Positions 43,335 to 54,863 are shown, counted from the first letter of the stretch. The stretch: DNA of 64,000 nt from Bathynomus jamesi (GCA_023014485.1 JAJOZX010002715.1:376001-440000); one strand, 5' to 3'. Numbers and translations: made by a program. Notes: generated by a model from the letters alone, not told the origin.

Positions 43335-43424
<90 letters not shown>

Positions 43425-43425
<1 letters not shown>

Positions 43426-43584
43426 CGACATTGGTTCTGGGTAGTAGTTGGATGAGAAACTGTCCTCTGCGCCCTGATTATGTAGCGACCCGTGGTTCGG
43501 ATCCCACGTAAAGCTGTAGGTCCCCTCCGTCATATGACCTTAGATGTTGCGAAGGAGGTTAAACAACCCCAAATAAAAAAAAAA
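43425..43584 (+). mobile_element. tRNA-derived SINE, copy 2
   Basis: GTGGTTCGGATCCC (43492-43505, B box) is followed by CACGTAAAGCTGTAGG, CATATGACCTTAG, GAAGGAGGTTAAACAACCCC and an A-rich tail. Homologous to 40331-40460. TA microsatellites flank both sides, so it appears to have inserted in a TA tract. Confidence 0.75.
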
Positions 43585-44222
43585 TATATATGTATATATA
43601 TATATATATATATTATATAATATATTTGTTACATTGAAAATAGATTAAAAATTGACTAAATTGTTTAGGTCGAAGGTAAGTTTTTTTAAGGGTGATTTAA
43701 TGTTATAAATATATAAGAAGTATATTTTAATACTTGTGGGTTGTTCATACAACATTTAATGAGATCTTTAAAAATATTTTTCTTTTTTGCATTTACTAAT
43801 CGCTCAAAAGTCATTTTTGTATCGTCACCAAGGAAGTGTTGTAGTTTCATTTGCCTTTAAAGTGTATCATTCCATTTTGACAAATAGAGGTCCTCCAAGG
43901 ACGTAGTTTTCATGAGTGAATATTGATATATCTTCTATATTTGATGATGTTGAAGGCTTATTTTGCAGTAGTAATGTGGAAGTAATAAAGATGTTTAAAA
44001 TAATTTTTCTTGTTTGTTATCCTTTTCCTCTAATTTTTTTTTTTTTTTTAAATTATTTTTTACATGAAATAAAGTACAATTTTACGATTTTTGTTACGAT
44101 GATTTTAACATAAAATAACTAAATGGGAAATTGGACTATTTTATTTAATTTGGTCCTTAAGCTTTATAGGCTTTACTGGGCTCGTAATTAAGATAAAACA
44201 GATTATTCTTATGATTTATGCA

Positions 44223-44258
<36 letters not shown>
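43585..44258. other. AT-rich spacer, no gene
   Basis: TA-rich and poly-T sequence ends in a (TA)n tract at 44229-44270, which is the target of the I-type LINE. Confidence 0.45.
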
Positions 44259-44273
<15 letters not shown>

Positions 44274-44759
44274 CACACCCCTTTGCTTTGTCCGTAGCGA
44301 TAGGGCGCGTCCCTCTGTGGCGAATGTGGGAATACACCTTTCTTCAGTGTAAGGGCTTTCTCTGCCCTCGTGGACCATTGGGCCCGTTTGGGGACCCGGC
44401 TGATCTCCTGCTTCTTTTTCTTTCTTTCTCCTTTAACCCATTCTTTCTGGCTTCTCTCTGTTTTTTGGCATCGTTCTTTGGACCTTGATTTTGACCCCTT
44501 CCTTGGCCCTTGGGTGTGGGAGGTGGTTGCCCTACACCCTTGTCGCTTTCCAACCAAACCCAAACCCTGTCCCTGCCACTTTTCACCGCGCGTTGGATGA
44601 GAGTGGCCGCCTTTCAGGCACAGGGACTGGGTGCGGGTGTATCTCCCCTGCGTGACATCTATCGGCGGTGGGACCAAGTGTGCCCACGCTTCGCCTTTCC
44701 CTTGTTGGAGTCGGTGGTGGCTGGATGCGCGCGGGGATGAAGTTATTTTTTGTTTCGCT

Positions 44760-46834
44760 ATGGACACTTCCCCCCTCGGCTTACGACTACTGCTTCTCAC
44801 TCTCGGACTACTACTACTCTCAACACTCGGGTGGTGGGCAACCAGGCCCTCAAGTCCTTTACCACTGGAAGACCGCAACCTAATGGGGTTGACCCCCCTG
44901 TGGAAGCGGAACGCTTGCACTCTCCTTTTCCGTTGCCGACCCCAGTCCGTCCCTCGACTATGCCCTTGGACCTACACTCTCTGGAGCAGGGGTCTCGCCC
45001 CAGCCCACTTCAGCCACCTTCGGGCAAGTCAAGTTCCACCGAGGACTTGCCCCCACAACCCGGCTTCTTGCTCTCCCCATATGCCCCCTCACCCGCCGTC
45101 AGCCCACCTCCCCACGGAGAGAGCCTCGCGGCGGACGGGGGAGCCGGCATTCACGGCCGTCCTATCGACCGTTGAATATCCCAGTCCATTTCGACTCTAC
45201 AGCCTCCCTCTCCCTTCCAAGTATCCACAAATTCCTGGTGATTCGGCCTACATCTGGGTCCCTCCCGACCAACTCTGAACGGACGTTCCAGGCGATCCGA
45301 ACCCACAGCAACTCCAGCCGCTATGACGTACGCCCACAGAGGATGGCTCCCTCCTCGTAAAATCACGCTCAGCCGCAGAGACAAAAGCCCTACTCTCCGT
45401 CACTGAGGTCCTTGGATGCTCGGTGTCCGTTTCCCCACACCCTCGCCTGAATCAGAGTCAGGGCACTATTTACGCCACCCGCCTATTGTCGATCGCAGTG
45501 AACGAGCTCCTGGAGGACCTCGCACCCCAAGGAGTCCTAAGATCTATCGTTCACATCCCGACAGGGAGGCACCCCCTCCCCACCCCACGTCTGCTCCTTA
45601 CTTTCAATACACTAATCCCCCCCGGCCGCATTGTATGGGGTATGGGAGACCGCGCGTCATGCGAGTTTTCTATCCTCCCATACATCCCAGACCCGACCCG
45701 TTGCTTTAAATGCAATAAGTTTGGACACGTTAGCTCCGTTTGTCGCCAGCCGCATCAATTGTGTGTGTACTGTGGACGACTCGCTCACCCTGACAGGTGC
45801 CCCAACACACCCAAATGCTCCAACTGTGAAGGCGCACACCCCTCTTCATCCCGCGAATGCCTTTTCTTCAAGTTCGAGAAGGAGGTCCGTGGCCTACAAG
45901 TGTCGGACTTCCTTAGCCCCCGTGAAGCACGAGACAGGGTGCGGAGTCGGGAGGTGAGGCCGGGGGTGTCCTATGCCGCTGCTCTCGGCTCTATCATCTC
46001 GGCCCGCCGCCCTGGCCTGCCGCCGAACCCCCCCCCCCCCCAGCCACTGCTCCCTGTTCCCCACAAAGCAAATCCTCGCAGGACCCGACGGTCCCCTGTC
46101 CCCCCACCGTTCCTCTTCTTCCCGCACCTCACCTGCCACGAATCCCCCAGGAGTCTGGGACCAGGGCACCCAGGTCCCAGCCACCTCAAACCCTGCCTTC
46201 CCAGTACTCCCTGTACACGCCCGAACCTGCCGCCCGGAGCAAGCCGTCGAGGCGGAGACGCCGGAGCGTGTCGCCAGACCCTCCGGCCTTCCAACGTCTC
46301 TCTCCCTCTTCCCCTAGGACCAAGAAGACGGCTCGGACCCTTACACCGCCCACCACGTCTACTATGTCCATCTCTCCCCATCGCAGAAGTCCCACCGCTC
46401 TACTACCCCCACAGACTCTGACAATAGTGGCCGAAATCCACGACCCGCCCCGTACGACGAGACCCAGCCCAGTGGATCCAGTGGATGCGGCTCTGGCGCA
46501 GCTGCACGGTGTGACCGAGGGAAGCTCGGCCGCGCCCACGCCCATGAGTCTCATGGATCTGCCCTTGCCTCCTGGTGCCATTTTCTCCACCCCTCCACGA
46601 GACCACTCTGGTTCACCTCCTTCCACCCCCATCGTACCTACCCCCCCAACATCCCCGGCCCCCTCCTTATCAGCTACCCTGAGTACGCCCTCCCTCCCAC
46701 CCGCCCGGTCTTTTTGGTACCCCCTGTCACCACCTAGGGTCCGCCGTGAGACCCGGACAGGCGGGGTAGCGCCACTTTCGGGGTTAACGTGCCCCCCCTG
46801 GCCCGACCATAGAAGCCCGTCAAGGCACTTCTGA
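44760..46834 (+). pseudogene. I-type LINE ORF1 (gag-like, CCHC knuckles), frameshifted
   Basis: A likely start is the ATG at 44760. The Pro/Ser/Thr-rich N-terminus, the block FLVIRPTSGSLPTNSERTFQ (45220) and the block DGSLLVKSRSAAETKALL (45342) lie in different frames. From 45423 the frame is open: LNQSQGTIYATRLL, TFNTLIPPGRIVWG, then three zinc knuckles CFKCNKFGHVSSVC, CVYCGRLAHPDRC and CSNCEGAHPSSSREC, the layout of I-element ORF1 RNA-binding proteins. A C14 homopolymer near 46029 shifts the frame again, and the Pro-rich tail continues to 46834. At least four frameshifts; some may be sequencing errors at C runs. Confidence 0.75.
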
Positions 46835-47069
46835 CCCGCTCAGCCCACGATGTTCCTCTGCCTGCCGTGATCCACGCCTCCGGTCTCGCTCGGCCGACTC
46901 GACCCCGCAACCTCCGCGGGGGTCAACAGGCCGACCGATTCCTTCCCTGGTGAACGGTAGATAGCCAGCCATGCTCCCGACCCAGCCTTCAATTTTGCGA
47001 ACTCCAGATCTCCCTTCACACTCCAACCTCCTAGCGCCTACACCTTTACCCATCCCCCTTCATTAACTA

Positions 47070-50000
47070 ATGGATCCCCCGAAAACCACAATAGTCCACT
47101 GGAACTGTCGAGGAATCTTTGCAAACTATGAAGGCCTTAACTCCTTGATTGCCACTTCCCGTCCGGTGTGTGTCTGTCTCCAGGAGCTAATCCTGGGGAC
47201 CAGGCCCATGCCCTGCCCCACTGGTTATTTTTGCATCGCCACCCCGCCTCCTACCTGCACTCGAAGGGGAGCTGCCATCCTCGTACACCACGCACTCCCC
47301 TTCTACAATCTCTCCATCCTGTCCCCGCTACAGGTGACTGCCGTCCGGCTCTCCCTGGATAGACAGTACACCATTTGCTCAATCTACCTCCCCCCCCACG
47401 CTCAAGTCTCCCGCGACGACCTGGTGGAAGTCGTGGAACAACTCCCCAGGCCCTTCCTACTACTGGGCGATTTCAATAGTCGTCACCCCTTGTGGGGCGA
47501 CACACACTCCACCTATATGGTCCCAACCCTGATATCCGTCATGACCGAGCTCTCTTTCGAGTGCCTCAACGATGGCTCTCCTACATTCTACCATGCCACC
47601 ACCTGCACTCCATCCTGTATAGACCTGTCCCTCGTTTCAACTGATGCCCTCCTAGACTTCACGTGGCAAGTCCTCCGAGAGAACCATGGAAGTGACCATC
47701 TCCCCATTCTACTCACCCTCAATCGACCTGACCAGACTGTACGGGTACCGGTAAGGTGGGTTACCACCAACGCGAATTGGGCCACCACCAACGCGAATTG
47801 GGCCCGCTTCCGCGACAACACATATACCACCCTTACAACTGCCCACTTCCCATCCATCGACGAGTGCATCGCATACTTCGAGTCCGTCGTTCTAACGGCC
47901 GCAAGCACAAGTGTACCACAATCCTCCGCCTACCCCCGCGCCCGACGGGTTCCTTGGTGGACCCCGGAGTGCGCGGAGGCCGTGCGCGCCAAGAAGAAGG
48001 CAACTCGGCGCTTCTACCGGACGCGACTCCCCATCCATCGCACGGAGATGCAGCGGGTCAGGGCCATCGCCCGCCGCACAATGAAGATAGCGCGCCGAGC
48101 CTCTTGGCGTGCCTTTGTGTCCAGCATCACCGCCAACACACCTTCGGCTACCATCTGGAAGAAGGTGCGGGGCGTCGAGAGGCGACATGTCCCCTCCCGA
48201 CCCCTGGTCCTCCGGACTAACGACGGACTCCTATGTGAGCCCAAGTCGGTGGCAGACCACCTTGCTTCTACCTTCGCCGCCGTTTCTTCCTCTGCAGCCA
48301 ATTCCGTACCCGCCCCCGACGATAGCCCCCCTCCACCGTCCATAGACAGCACCTACAACCGATTGTTTACCATGCGTGAACTACAGGCGGCACTGGCCTC
48401 TCGACGATCCCCTTGTCCCGGTCCGGACGGTATTCCGTACGGCATGATCCAACACCTCCACTCTACCTTACAAATTTTCCTGCTAGACCTATACAATCGC
48501 ATATGGATAGAGGGCGCCTTCCCCTCTAGGTGGAAGGAGGCCCACGTCATCCCTATCCCCAAACCCGGCAAAGATTCCCTGGACCCCACAAACTACAGAC
48601 CAATCGCCCTGACGTGTTGTGCCTGCAAGATCCTCGAAAAAATGGTCGCTACGCGATTATCGTTCGTCCTTGAACGTACCAATTCCTTCCCGTCTACCCA
48701 GTCCGGCTTCAGACAATTCCGCTCCACCACTGATCCCCTCCTGCTTCTCAGCCGAGACATACAGGATGCCTTCGACAATAGACAGTTCGTACTGTCAATT
48801 TTTTTTGACATCCAGAAGGCCTATGACACCACCCGTCGAGCAATGATCCTCGGTCAGCTCCGACATCTGGGCCTCGTCGGAGCCATGCCAACCTTCATCA
48901 GGGGCTTCCTTTCTTCTCGGACCTTTAAAGTCCGGGTGGGCTCAGTCCTCTCTGACACCTTTGTGCAGGAGGACGGGGTCCCACAGGGAAGCATCCTCAG
49001 TGTTCTCTGCTTCTCCGTCGTGATGAACACGGTCTCACAATGCCTTCCACCCACCATCCGCTCTTCCATTTACGCGGATGACCTTGCAATCTACTTCGCA
49101 GGGCGAGAACCATCTGTCGTTCAACGGCAAATGCAGCTCGCCATCTACTGGGTGGAAAGGTGGGCGACGTCGGTGGGTTTCCGCCTCTCCATCCCTAAGT
49201 CCAAGTGTATGGTCTTCAGTAGAAGAAGACCCACAACCCTTCCTCTACCCTCTGTCACATTATACGGCAGTCCTCTTGAGGTGGTACCCTCCACGCGTTT
49301 TCTGGGCATGACCCTAGACCGACGGCTCAATTGGGTTCCCCATCTCAAGCACCTAAAGCAATCCCTTCGACGCCCCCTCGCTCTCCTGGATCACCTCTCT
49401 CACACCACATGGGGTGCAGATCGACGCTCTCTTCTTCGCCTTTATAATTCCATAGTACAGTCGAAGCTGGACTATGGTAGCGCAGTTTACCGTTCAGCCT
49501 CCAACGCCCGCCTCCGTATCCTGGACCCGGTACTTAATAGAGGCCTCCGCCTCGCCACCGGTGCTTTCCGCTCCTCCCCAGCCTCCAGCCTCCATGTAGA
49601 ATGCGATCATCTCCCTCTCGCCCTCCGACGGGGTCTACTCCTCATGAGGACATACCTCCGTGCACAGAGGCTACCTTCTTCGCTTCTGGGCACGGCGGTT
49701 TCAGAACTACCACCTCAGGGACGGAGCTGGCACTTCACTGAAGCGGTCCGCTCTTTCCTTGATCTTTTCAACATGCCCGCCCCCTCAGTTATCCCCATTT
49801 CATTCAGCATCTACCCCCCGTGGATCCTAACCCCTATCAAGTTTTGCAAAGATCTGTGTTCCCTACCGAAGACTACCACGAGCTCCATGATATACAGGTC
49901 ACTCTTCCGCGAACACGCAACCCAACACCCGGACGCAATCGCCATTTACACGGATGGTTCCCGCTCGGAAGCTGGTGTGGCCTCCTCAGCGGTGATTCTG

Positions 50001-50777
50001 TCCCAGCCGCTCTCCCGGGGCGTCGGCCTGCCCCGCGAGGCCTCCGTTTTTTCGGCGGAACTTTTCGCCATTACGGAGGCCCTCGATATTGTGCGCACCC
50101 ACTCTGCCAGCTCTTTCGTCATTTATTCGGATTCCCAAAGTGCACTTCTCTCCCTAGAAAGATTTAACTCCCCTCACCCGCTCGTCTGTACCATCCAGCA
50201 AACCTTCCACTTTTTAACGACCTTCCAACACAAGACAATCGCATTCTGCTGGGTCCCGGCTCATGTCGGCATCCAGGGTAACGAGGCGGCGGACCGCACA
50301 GCAAAGACGGCCTGCTTGCTGCCGGCCTCCTCCCGACCCCTCCCCTTCTCCGACTTCTTCCCGGCTTTCCGCTCCCACTTCCGCTCCATATGGCAGCGGA
50401 AATGGGACCAGGCCACACAAAATAAACTCCACACGATCAAACCGCAAATAGGATACTGGGCCTCTTCATTCCACTGGTCCCGCCATAAAGAAGTAATCCT
50501 AGCCCGTCTCCGCATAGGTCACACCCGCATCACCCACGGACACCTTATGGCGAAATCGCCAGCCCCGCTTTACCCTACCTGCCATACCCCTATCACTGTC
50601 TTACACCTCCTGGTGGAATGCTCAAAGTTGTCCGCTCTCCGTCGCAGGTGTTTCCCTCTCTCGGCCGAAAACCCCATACCCAACTGCCTACGATCCATAC
50701 TCGCCGACGGCCCCCACTTTTCAGCGGAAGCCGTTCTCCTCTTCCTTACTCACTCCAATCTGCTCCATTGCATCTGA
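47070..50777 (+). CDS. I-type LINE ORF2: endonuclease, reverse transcriptase, RNase H
   Basis: An uninterrupted 1235-residue frame from ATG 47070. Residues 1-220 are the AP endonuclease (IVHWNCRGIF, CLQELILG, LLGDFNSRHPLWGD, SCIDLSLVS, GSDHLPILLT). The RT spans about 440-720 (GPDGIPYGMI, PIPKPGKDSLDPTNYRPIAL, FFDIQKAYDT, VPQGSILSVL, catalytic IYADDLAIYF). The RNase H domain spans about 950-1080 (AIYTDGSRSEAG, FSAELFAITEAL, VIYSDSQSAL, HVGIQGNEAADRTAK) with its Asp/Glu/Asp/Asp set visible. The C-terminus has a Cys/His tail, PTCHTPITVLHLLVEC. Near residue 230 a 21 bp direct repeat doubles TTNANWA without breaking the frame. All catalytic residues appear present. Confidence 0.93.
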   Translation: MDPPKTTIVHWNCRGIFANYEGLNSLIATSRPVCVCLQELILGTRPMPCPTGYFCIATPPPTCTRRGAAILVHHALPFYNLSILSPLQVTAVRLSLDRQYTICSIYLPPHAQVSRDDLVEVVEQLPRPFLLLGDFNSRHPLWGDTHSTYMVPTLISVMTELSFECLNDGSPTFYHATTCTPSCIDLSLVSTDALLDFTWQVLRENHGSDHLPILLTLNRPDQTVRVPVRWVTTNANWATTNANWARFRDNTYTTLTTAHFPSIDECIAYFESVVLTAASTSVPQSSAYPRARRVPWWTPECAEAVRAKKKATRRFYRTRLPIHRTEMQRVRAIARRTMKIARRASWRAFVSSITANTPSATIWKKVRGVERRHVPSRPLVLRTNDGLLCEPKSVADHLASTFAAVSSSAANSVPAPDDSPPPPSIDSTYNRLFTMRELQAALASRRSPCPGPDGIPYGMIQHLHSTLQIFLLDLYNRIWIEGAFPSRWKEAHVIPIPKPGKDSLDPTNYRPIALTCCACKILEKMVATRLSFVLERTNSFPSTQSGFRQFRSTTDPLLLLSRDIQDAFDNRQFVLSIFFDIQKAYDTTRRAMILGQLRHLGLVGAMPTFIRGFLSSRTFKVRVGSVLSDTFVQEDGVPQGSILSVLCFSVVMNTVSQCLPPTIRSSIYADDLAIYFAGREPSVVQRQMQLAIYWVERWATSVGFRLSIPKSKCMVFSRRRPTTLPLPSVTLYGSPLEVVPSTRFLGMTLDRRLNWVPHLKHLKQSLRRPLALLDHLSHTTWGADRRSLLRLYNSIVQSKLDYGSAVYRSASNARLRILDPVLNRGLRLATGAFRSSPASSLHVECDHLPLALRRGLLLMRTYLRAQRLPSSLLGTAVSELPPQGRSWHFTEAVRSFLDLFNMPAPSVIPISFSIYPPWILTPIKFCKDLCSLPKTTTSSMIYRSLFREHATQHPDAIAIYTDGSRSEAGVASSAVILSQPLSRGVGLPREASVFSAELFAITEALDIVRTHSASSFVIYSDSQSALLSLERFNSPHPLVCTIQQTFHFLTTFQHKTIAFCWVPAHVGIQGNEAADRTAKTACLLPASSRPLPFSDFFPAFRSHFRSIWQRKWDQATQNKLHTIKPQIGYWASSFHWSRHKEVILARLRIGHTRITHGHLMAKSPAPLYPTCHTPITVLHLLVECSKLSALRRRCFPLSAENPIPNCLRSILADGPHFSAEAVLLFLTHSNLLHCI

Positions 50778-51219
50778 AACCGTACCCCTCCTACCCACTA
50801 TCCATCGACTGAACCTTACTCATTCCCATAGTCTACCACCCCCAGCACAGTAACATCACCCACTCACTGCCTCGCCGAGATATGTACTGCCTCTTTAGGT
50901 ACGAATCGGCGGTAAATCTGAAAATAAAAAAAAAAATATATATATACATACACATTAGGATGGCCCAAAAATTAACTGAAAAAATAGAAGTTTGAATTGC
51001 TATTCTCCACAAGGCTATTCCTGTTCCATATCACAAAAGAAGCCTTCATGCAAAAAATTAAGAAAATCGGCCAATATTTAGAGATCGCGACCTCAAGGTA
51101 AAAATATCTAAATTCTGTAATTTCAGTAATTTTGGGTCACCATTATATTCTACAATAAAAATTTGCCGAGCAACGCCACTGTAGACTGTAAACCTATATC
51201 CAAAGAATCACTATATGAT

Positions 51220-51340
51220 AGCAATGCACTTCCCACTAGCTCAGTTGGTCGCCAAGTCTTGGCAGGTGTAGACGTGTTTTTGTTGTTTTCCTGCCATCTG
51301 GGTTACGCCGCGCAGTGAATCACACCAATAAGGCAAGTTA
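51220..51340 (+). repeat. possible tRNA-like segment in the T3 5' leader
   Basis: CCCACTAGCTCAGTTGGTCG resembles a tRNA A box (TAGCTCAGTTGGT). No matching B box or cloverleaf is clear, so this could be chance or a SINE relic between the T3 end and its gene. Confidence 0.25.
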
Positions 51341-51587
51341 AACTTTTCACCAGTGAGTGGCGGACACTATGCTTAGTTTTTCTGTCATTCATTTACTGCA
51401 CTGACCTTGATAAGCAATTTGGAACAATGAATTGTTTATTAAAATTGTTAAAAATTAAAAAAAAATTTAAATTTATAAAAGTTTATTAAAATTGTTAAAA
51501 TTGTTTGTTTTATATTCTACATAAAACATATGTATAAGTTCTTTAACTCTAATTTCCATTTTATCTTCCATTCCACAGGCCAAGACC

Positions 51588-53819
51588 ATGACAACGACAA
51601 GGAGCAGTCCGAAAGTTTGGCTCCTGGGTAAGCCGGATCCGGACATCTTGGGATCTGGCCTGCCAACAAACGGGGCTATTCTCAGGAACTTCATGTTTCA
51701 CCACCAGAAGGGATCCACAATCGGCGACGGTGCTAAGGCCACCATAGACAGAGCAGCTGACAATCTGGGACAAGGCACGAATTCCGACCCAGCGGGTGGA
51801 CTCCGGCGTGCGCAAGCTTCGGAAGCTGTATGAAGAATATTGCGGGTTGAAGAAAAACCGATTGAAACCGAAAGACGGATGCCGAATCAAGGAAAGAAAA
51901 TTCAAGGAGAATCTCACCAAACTATTTGACATCTCACGAAAAGACGCCCTCAGTATTATGACAGACGAAGAAGACAAACAGTTCCTGCGGATGCAACAGC
52001 AGGATCCCTCGAGCGCGAGTATGTCCGGGATCGACAAGACCTTGACGAACAAGGAGACTCGCAAGCGCCTCAGGAGTGATCAGGCCAGTGCTCGAAAGGA
52101 AAAAAGCATGTTGAGCGCCCAACAGGCGAATACGGCTGTTCCGTCTAGTTCCGCCATTGCTGACATCTGTAGCTCCTCCACATCGACGGAGTCCGAAGAT
52201 GATTTCCAAGCTCCGTCAACATCCAGTCAAGATCAGCCAAGGAATAAGAAATCGAAGCAGACCATTGTGACCAAGGAAGTAGCCGCCGCGCTCGACCGAG
52301 TGAAACTCCCTGACCGCGCTGCCATATTCGTCGTAGGAGGCGTCACGCAAGCGCTCGGTCATAGCCTGGAGTCTGTGGCGCTATCCCGAAACACCATTCA
52401 GCGAGCGCGGGTCACCACTCGTGAGGCGGTAACAACTGCTCAACAGGCTGTTTTCTCGCCGGACAGCCCACTGCTTCTCCACTGGGACGGTAAACTGCTA
52501 CCAGATATCGCCGGCAATAAAAAGCTTGTGGATCGCGTCGCCATCTTGGTGACTGGTGGTGAAACAGAGCAACTTCTTGCCGTCCCTAAGATCGGCCGCG
52601 GCACGGGAGAGGAGCAGTGTAATGCATGTGTCCAAACGCTGGAGGAATGGAACCTCAAACCCATGATCCAGGGACTAATCTTCGACACGACAGCAACCAA
52701 TACTGGGCTGAATATGGGCGCGTGCACCCTAATTGAGAAGGCTCTGGACAAGGAGCTCATCTAGATCGCGTGCCGTTATCACGTGTTCGAGGTAATGTTG
52801 TCGGCCGTATTTTCTGTCGCCCTGACACCAACCGGTGGACCTGAAGTGGGAATCTTCAAACGCTTCCAGAAGACCTGGCCGATATTAATATAGTTGATTT
52901 CCGTTCTGCTGGAGACGAGCTCTTCGTTGGCATGCCGGATGACCTACGAGAGGAGATGTCATTTTACTCGGAGGCAGTCAAGAGCCAGCTCCCACGGGAT
53001 GACTATGGAGAGTTGCTTCAGCTCTGTCATATATTCCTAGGGGGATCCTCCGACGGAGAACCGTCCTTTCGTGCGCCAGGCGCTATGCACAACGCGCGGT
53101 GGATGGCTAAGGCAATATACTCGCTGAAGATCTTCCTTTTCAGGAGCCAGATTAAGTTGACGGCCCACGAGACATCTGGCGTCACAAAGATTTGCCTCTT
53201 CGTTTCTCTTATTTACGTTCGCTACTGGCACGAGGCCCCTCTCCCAGAGAGAGCCCCCCTCAACGACTTAAACCTAATTGCTCTCCTCCATGAATATCCT
53301 GACCGTGCCATCAGGGAGGCGGCTGTTAAGGCCTTCTATCGCCATTTGTGATACTTCTCTGAGCACCTCGCGCCTCTCGCCCTCTTCGACGATCGCGTCG
53401 ACGAGATCACCAAAGCAGCTATGGTTGACAACTTCTTACGTCCCTCAAACCAAAAACTCTTGAGACGTCTGGACAGGACTGTGTTCGATCAGCGTTCTTC
53501 ATTGGCGTCGTACATCACGAGCCGGTCTTTGAAGATATTCGATATACTCTCTCTGAAAGGACAAGATGAAGCCAAGACATTCTTGTCAAAACTTCCCTCC
53601 CTCTGGCTGACAGACCCCATTTATCAGTTACTTAAGGCTAAGTGCAGGCTCCTCAAGGTCGTCAACAACTGTGCCGAACGAGGAGTCGCTCTTATTCAGT
53701 CCTACAATATCGCGCTGACGAAAGACGAGACCCAGAAACAATACCTACTGCGACTCGTCGCCAGCCACCGAAAAAGATTGCCAGTTCCGACAAAGTTGGC
53801 TTTGACGAAGAAAAAGTAA
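51588..53819 (+). pseudogene. T3 transposase, single exon, lightly damaged
   Basis: Starts at ATG 51588 (MTTTRSSPKVWLLGKPDPDI). A frameshift near 51765 is followed by ARIPTQRVDSGVRKLRKL. The frame then runs to a TAG at 52762 inside ELI-stop-IACRYHVFE. A second frameshift near 52875 and an in-frame TGA at 53349 (replacing the Trp of RHLWYxSE in T2) follow. Motifs: LHWDGKLLPDIAG, LIFDTTATNTG, IACRYHVFEVML, NARWMAKAIYSLK, NNCAERGVALIQSYN. About 740 residues in all. GC content is higher than in T2 and T4, although the proteins align throughout. No intron is present where T2 has one. Confidence 0.8.
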
Positions 53820-54118
53820 CGGGTGTGACGTGGTTTGTTTGATATACAAGGATTTAGTACATTCGTATTAACTGCTATGACATGTGTGTTCTAGTATATT
53901 TTTGCATAACATGTTCTCTGTGCTGTTGACTTTAAATTTTGAAATAAACATTGATATTGTATTTTTGTTTAAATTCCTAAAAATATAGGAACTGGTCGCG
54001 ACCTCTAAATATTGTATGATCTGTCTAATTTTTGGCATGAGTTCTTACATTTTGATATGGAACACGGATGGCCTTGTGGAGAAAGATATTTTCAACTCAT
54101 TGTTTTGGGCCACCCTAA

Positions 54119-54863
54119 TATACAGACATATATATACACACATCTATACACTCATAAGTAGCCTATACTGAATGAACTCTGTAAAATAACCAAGTTTTTA
54201 ACAATACATTTTATTTCATACTTTATTTTAGGTAGAATGGATCAGTATGACTACTTCAAGAGTCCTCCTCGGAACTTTTCCTGGATTATCAAAGATATGC
54301 TCTCTTTCCCAACGTGTTACAAAGGGGGATATGTGTATACACTGTAGATCGCCTATACCCTGATGCTCCATGCTCTCTGTTCATTTGTTGTTGTTGTTTT
54401 TTCATTTAAAAACATTGTTAAGATTATGCCCAACAATTAAAAACTAAGCTTTTTTCCCGGCCGGTAAGTTTCTTAGACTCGTTCCCGGCTGTTGACGCCT
54501 GGGTAGGGCCACTCACCTTGTCACGTCTTGGGCTCGGGTGACCCTCGAGATGTTTTCACCACTAGGCAGTAGAGGAATGAGTTTTCAGGCTGTTACCTTT
54601 CTTTTTCATCTATACTTTTTCCACTTCTTATCAATCTTTTTCTGTACCTCTTTAGTATCTGTCTGTATCCCTTATTCTTAACCGACTGAGAATGGAACAC
54701 ACTAATTATTGAGTTACATTAGGCAGAAGTTCTTAAATTTGTAAGCAAATTAAAATACCTTTAACCTCTTGTTCTGTAATGAAAAAATTGTTTATGGTTT
54801 TTGGAAAATTCATCTCTGTACAGTATAATTATTTCTTGTCAAAATACTCTTCAGTATTTGTGG
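54119..54863. other. spacer without recognisable gene
   Basis: A GC-richer patch near 54455-54560 (CCCGGCTGTTGACGCCTGGG) lies in A/T-rich sequence. I cannot assign it. Confidence 0.35.

Larger units (their letters stand above)
42007..43424. other. intergenic, microsatellite-rich, no gene
   Basis: Contains a (CAC)n run at 42063-42090, (TA)n at 42544-42594, (TA)n(TG)n at 42922-42988 and (TA)n at 43335-43424. The open frames here are translations of the TA repeats. No exon-like sequence seen. Confidence 0.6.
44278..50936 (+). mobile_element. full-length I-type LINE with RNase H
   Basis: A 6.66 kb element carries two ORFs and a short poly-A (near 50926-50936). It is flanked by an approximately 19 bp target duplication, ATATATATATACATACACA, read at the 5' side just before 44278 and at the 3' side just before 50955. 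The CG-rich, strongly C-biased sense strand contrasts with the AT-rich surroundings. EN, RT, RNase H and a C-terminal Cys/His tail in ORF2 place it in the I superclade (I or Nimb-like). The complete ends, intact ORF2 and clear target duplication indicate a recent insertion. Confidence 0.9.
50955..54118 (+). mobile_element. DNA transposon T3
   Basis: The 3.16 kb element starts TTAGGATGGCCCAAAA and ends with the complement of TTAGGGTGGCCCAAAAC. The inverted repeats extend about 155 bp with clear conservation (CTCCACAAGGC, GTTCCATATCA, then ATATTTAGAGRTCGCGACC at about 145 bp inside each end). It starts directly after the 3' target duplication of the I-type LINE and ends at TATACAGACATATATATACA, so it too occupies a TA-rich site. 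It contains one single-exon transposase gene. Confidence 0.85.

Noticed and set aside
44216..44920. 234-residue minus-strand open frame
   Set aside because: Antisense of the GC-rich LINE 5' region plus a translated TA tract; no domain.
45971..50515. Several long open frames antisense or out of frame within the I-type LINE
   Set aside because: The strand is strongly C-biased, which suppresses stops in other frames; the real products are the CCHC ORF1 and the EN-RT-RNase H ORF2.
51220..51340. tRNA or SINE in the T3 leader
   Set aside because: Only an A-box-like string is visible; kept as a low-confidence note and not as a finding.
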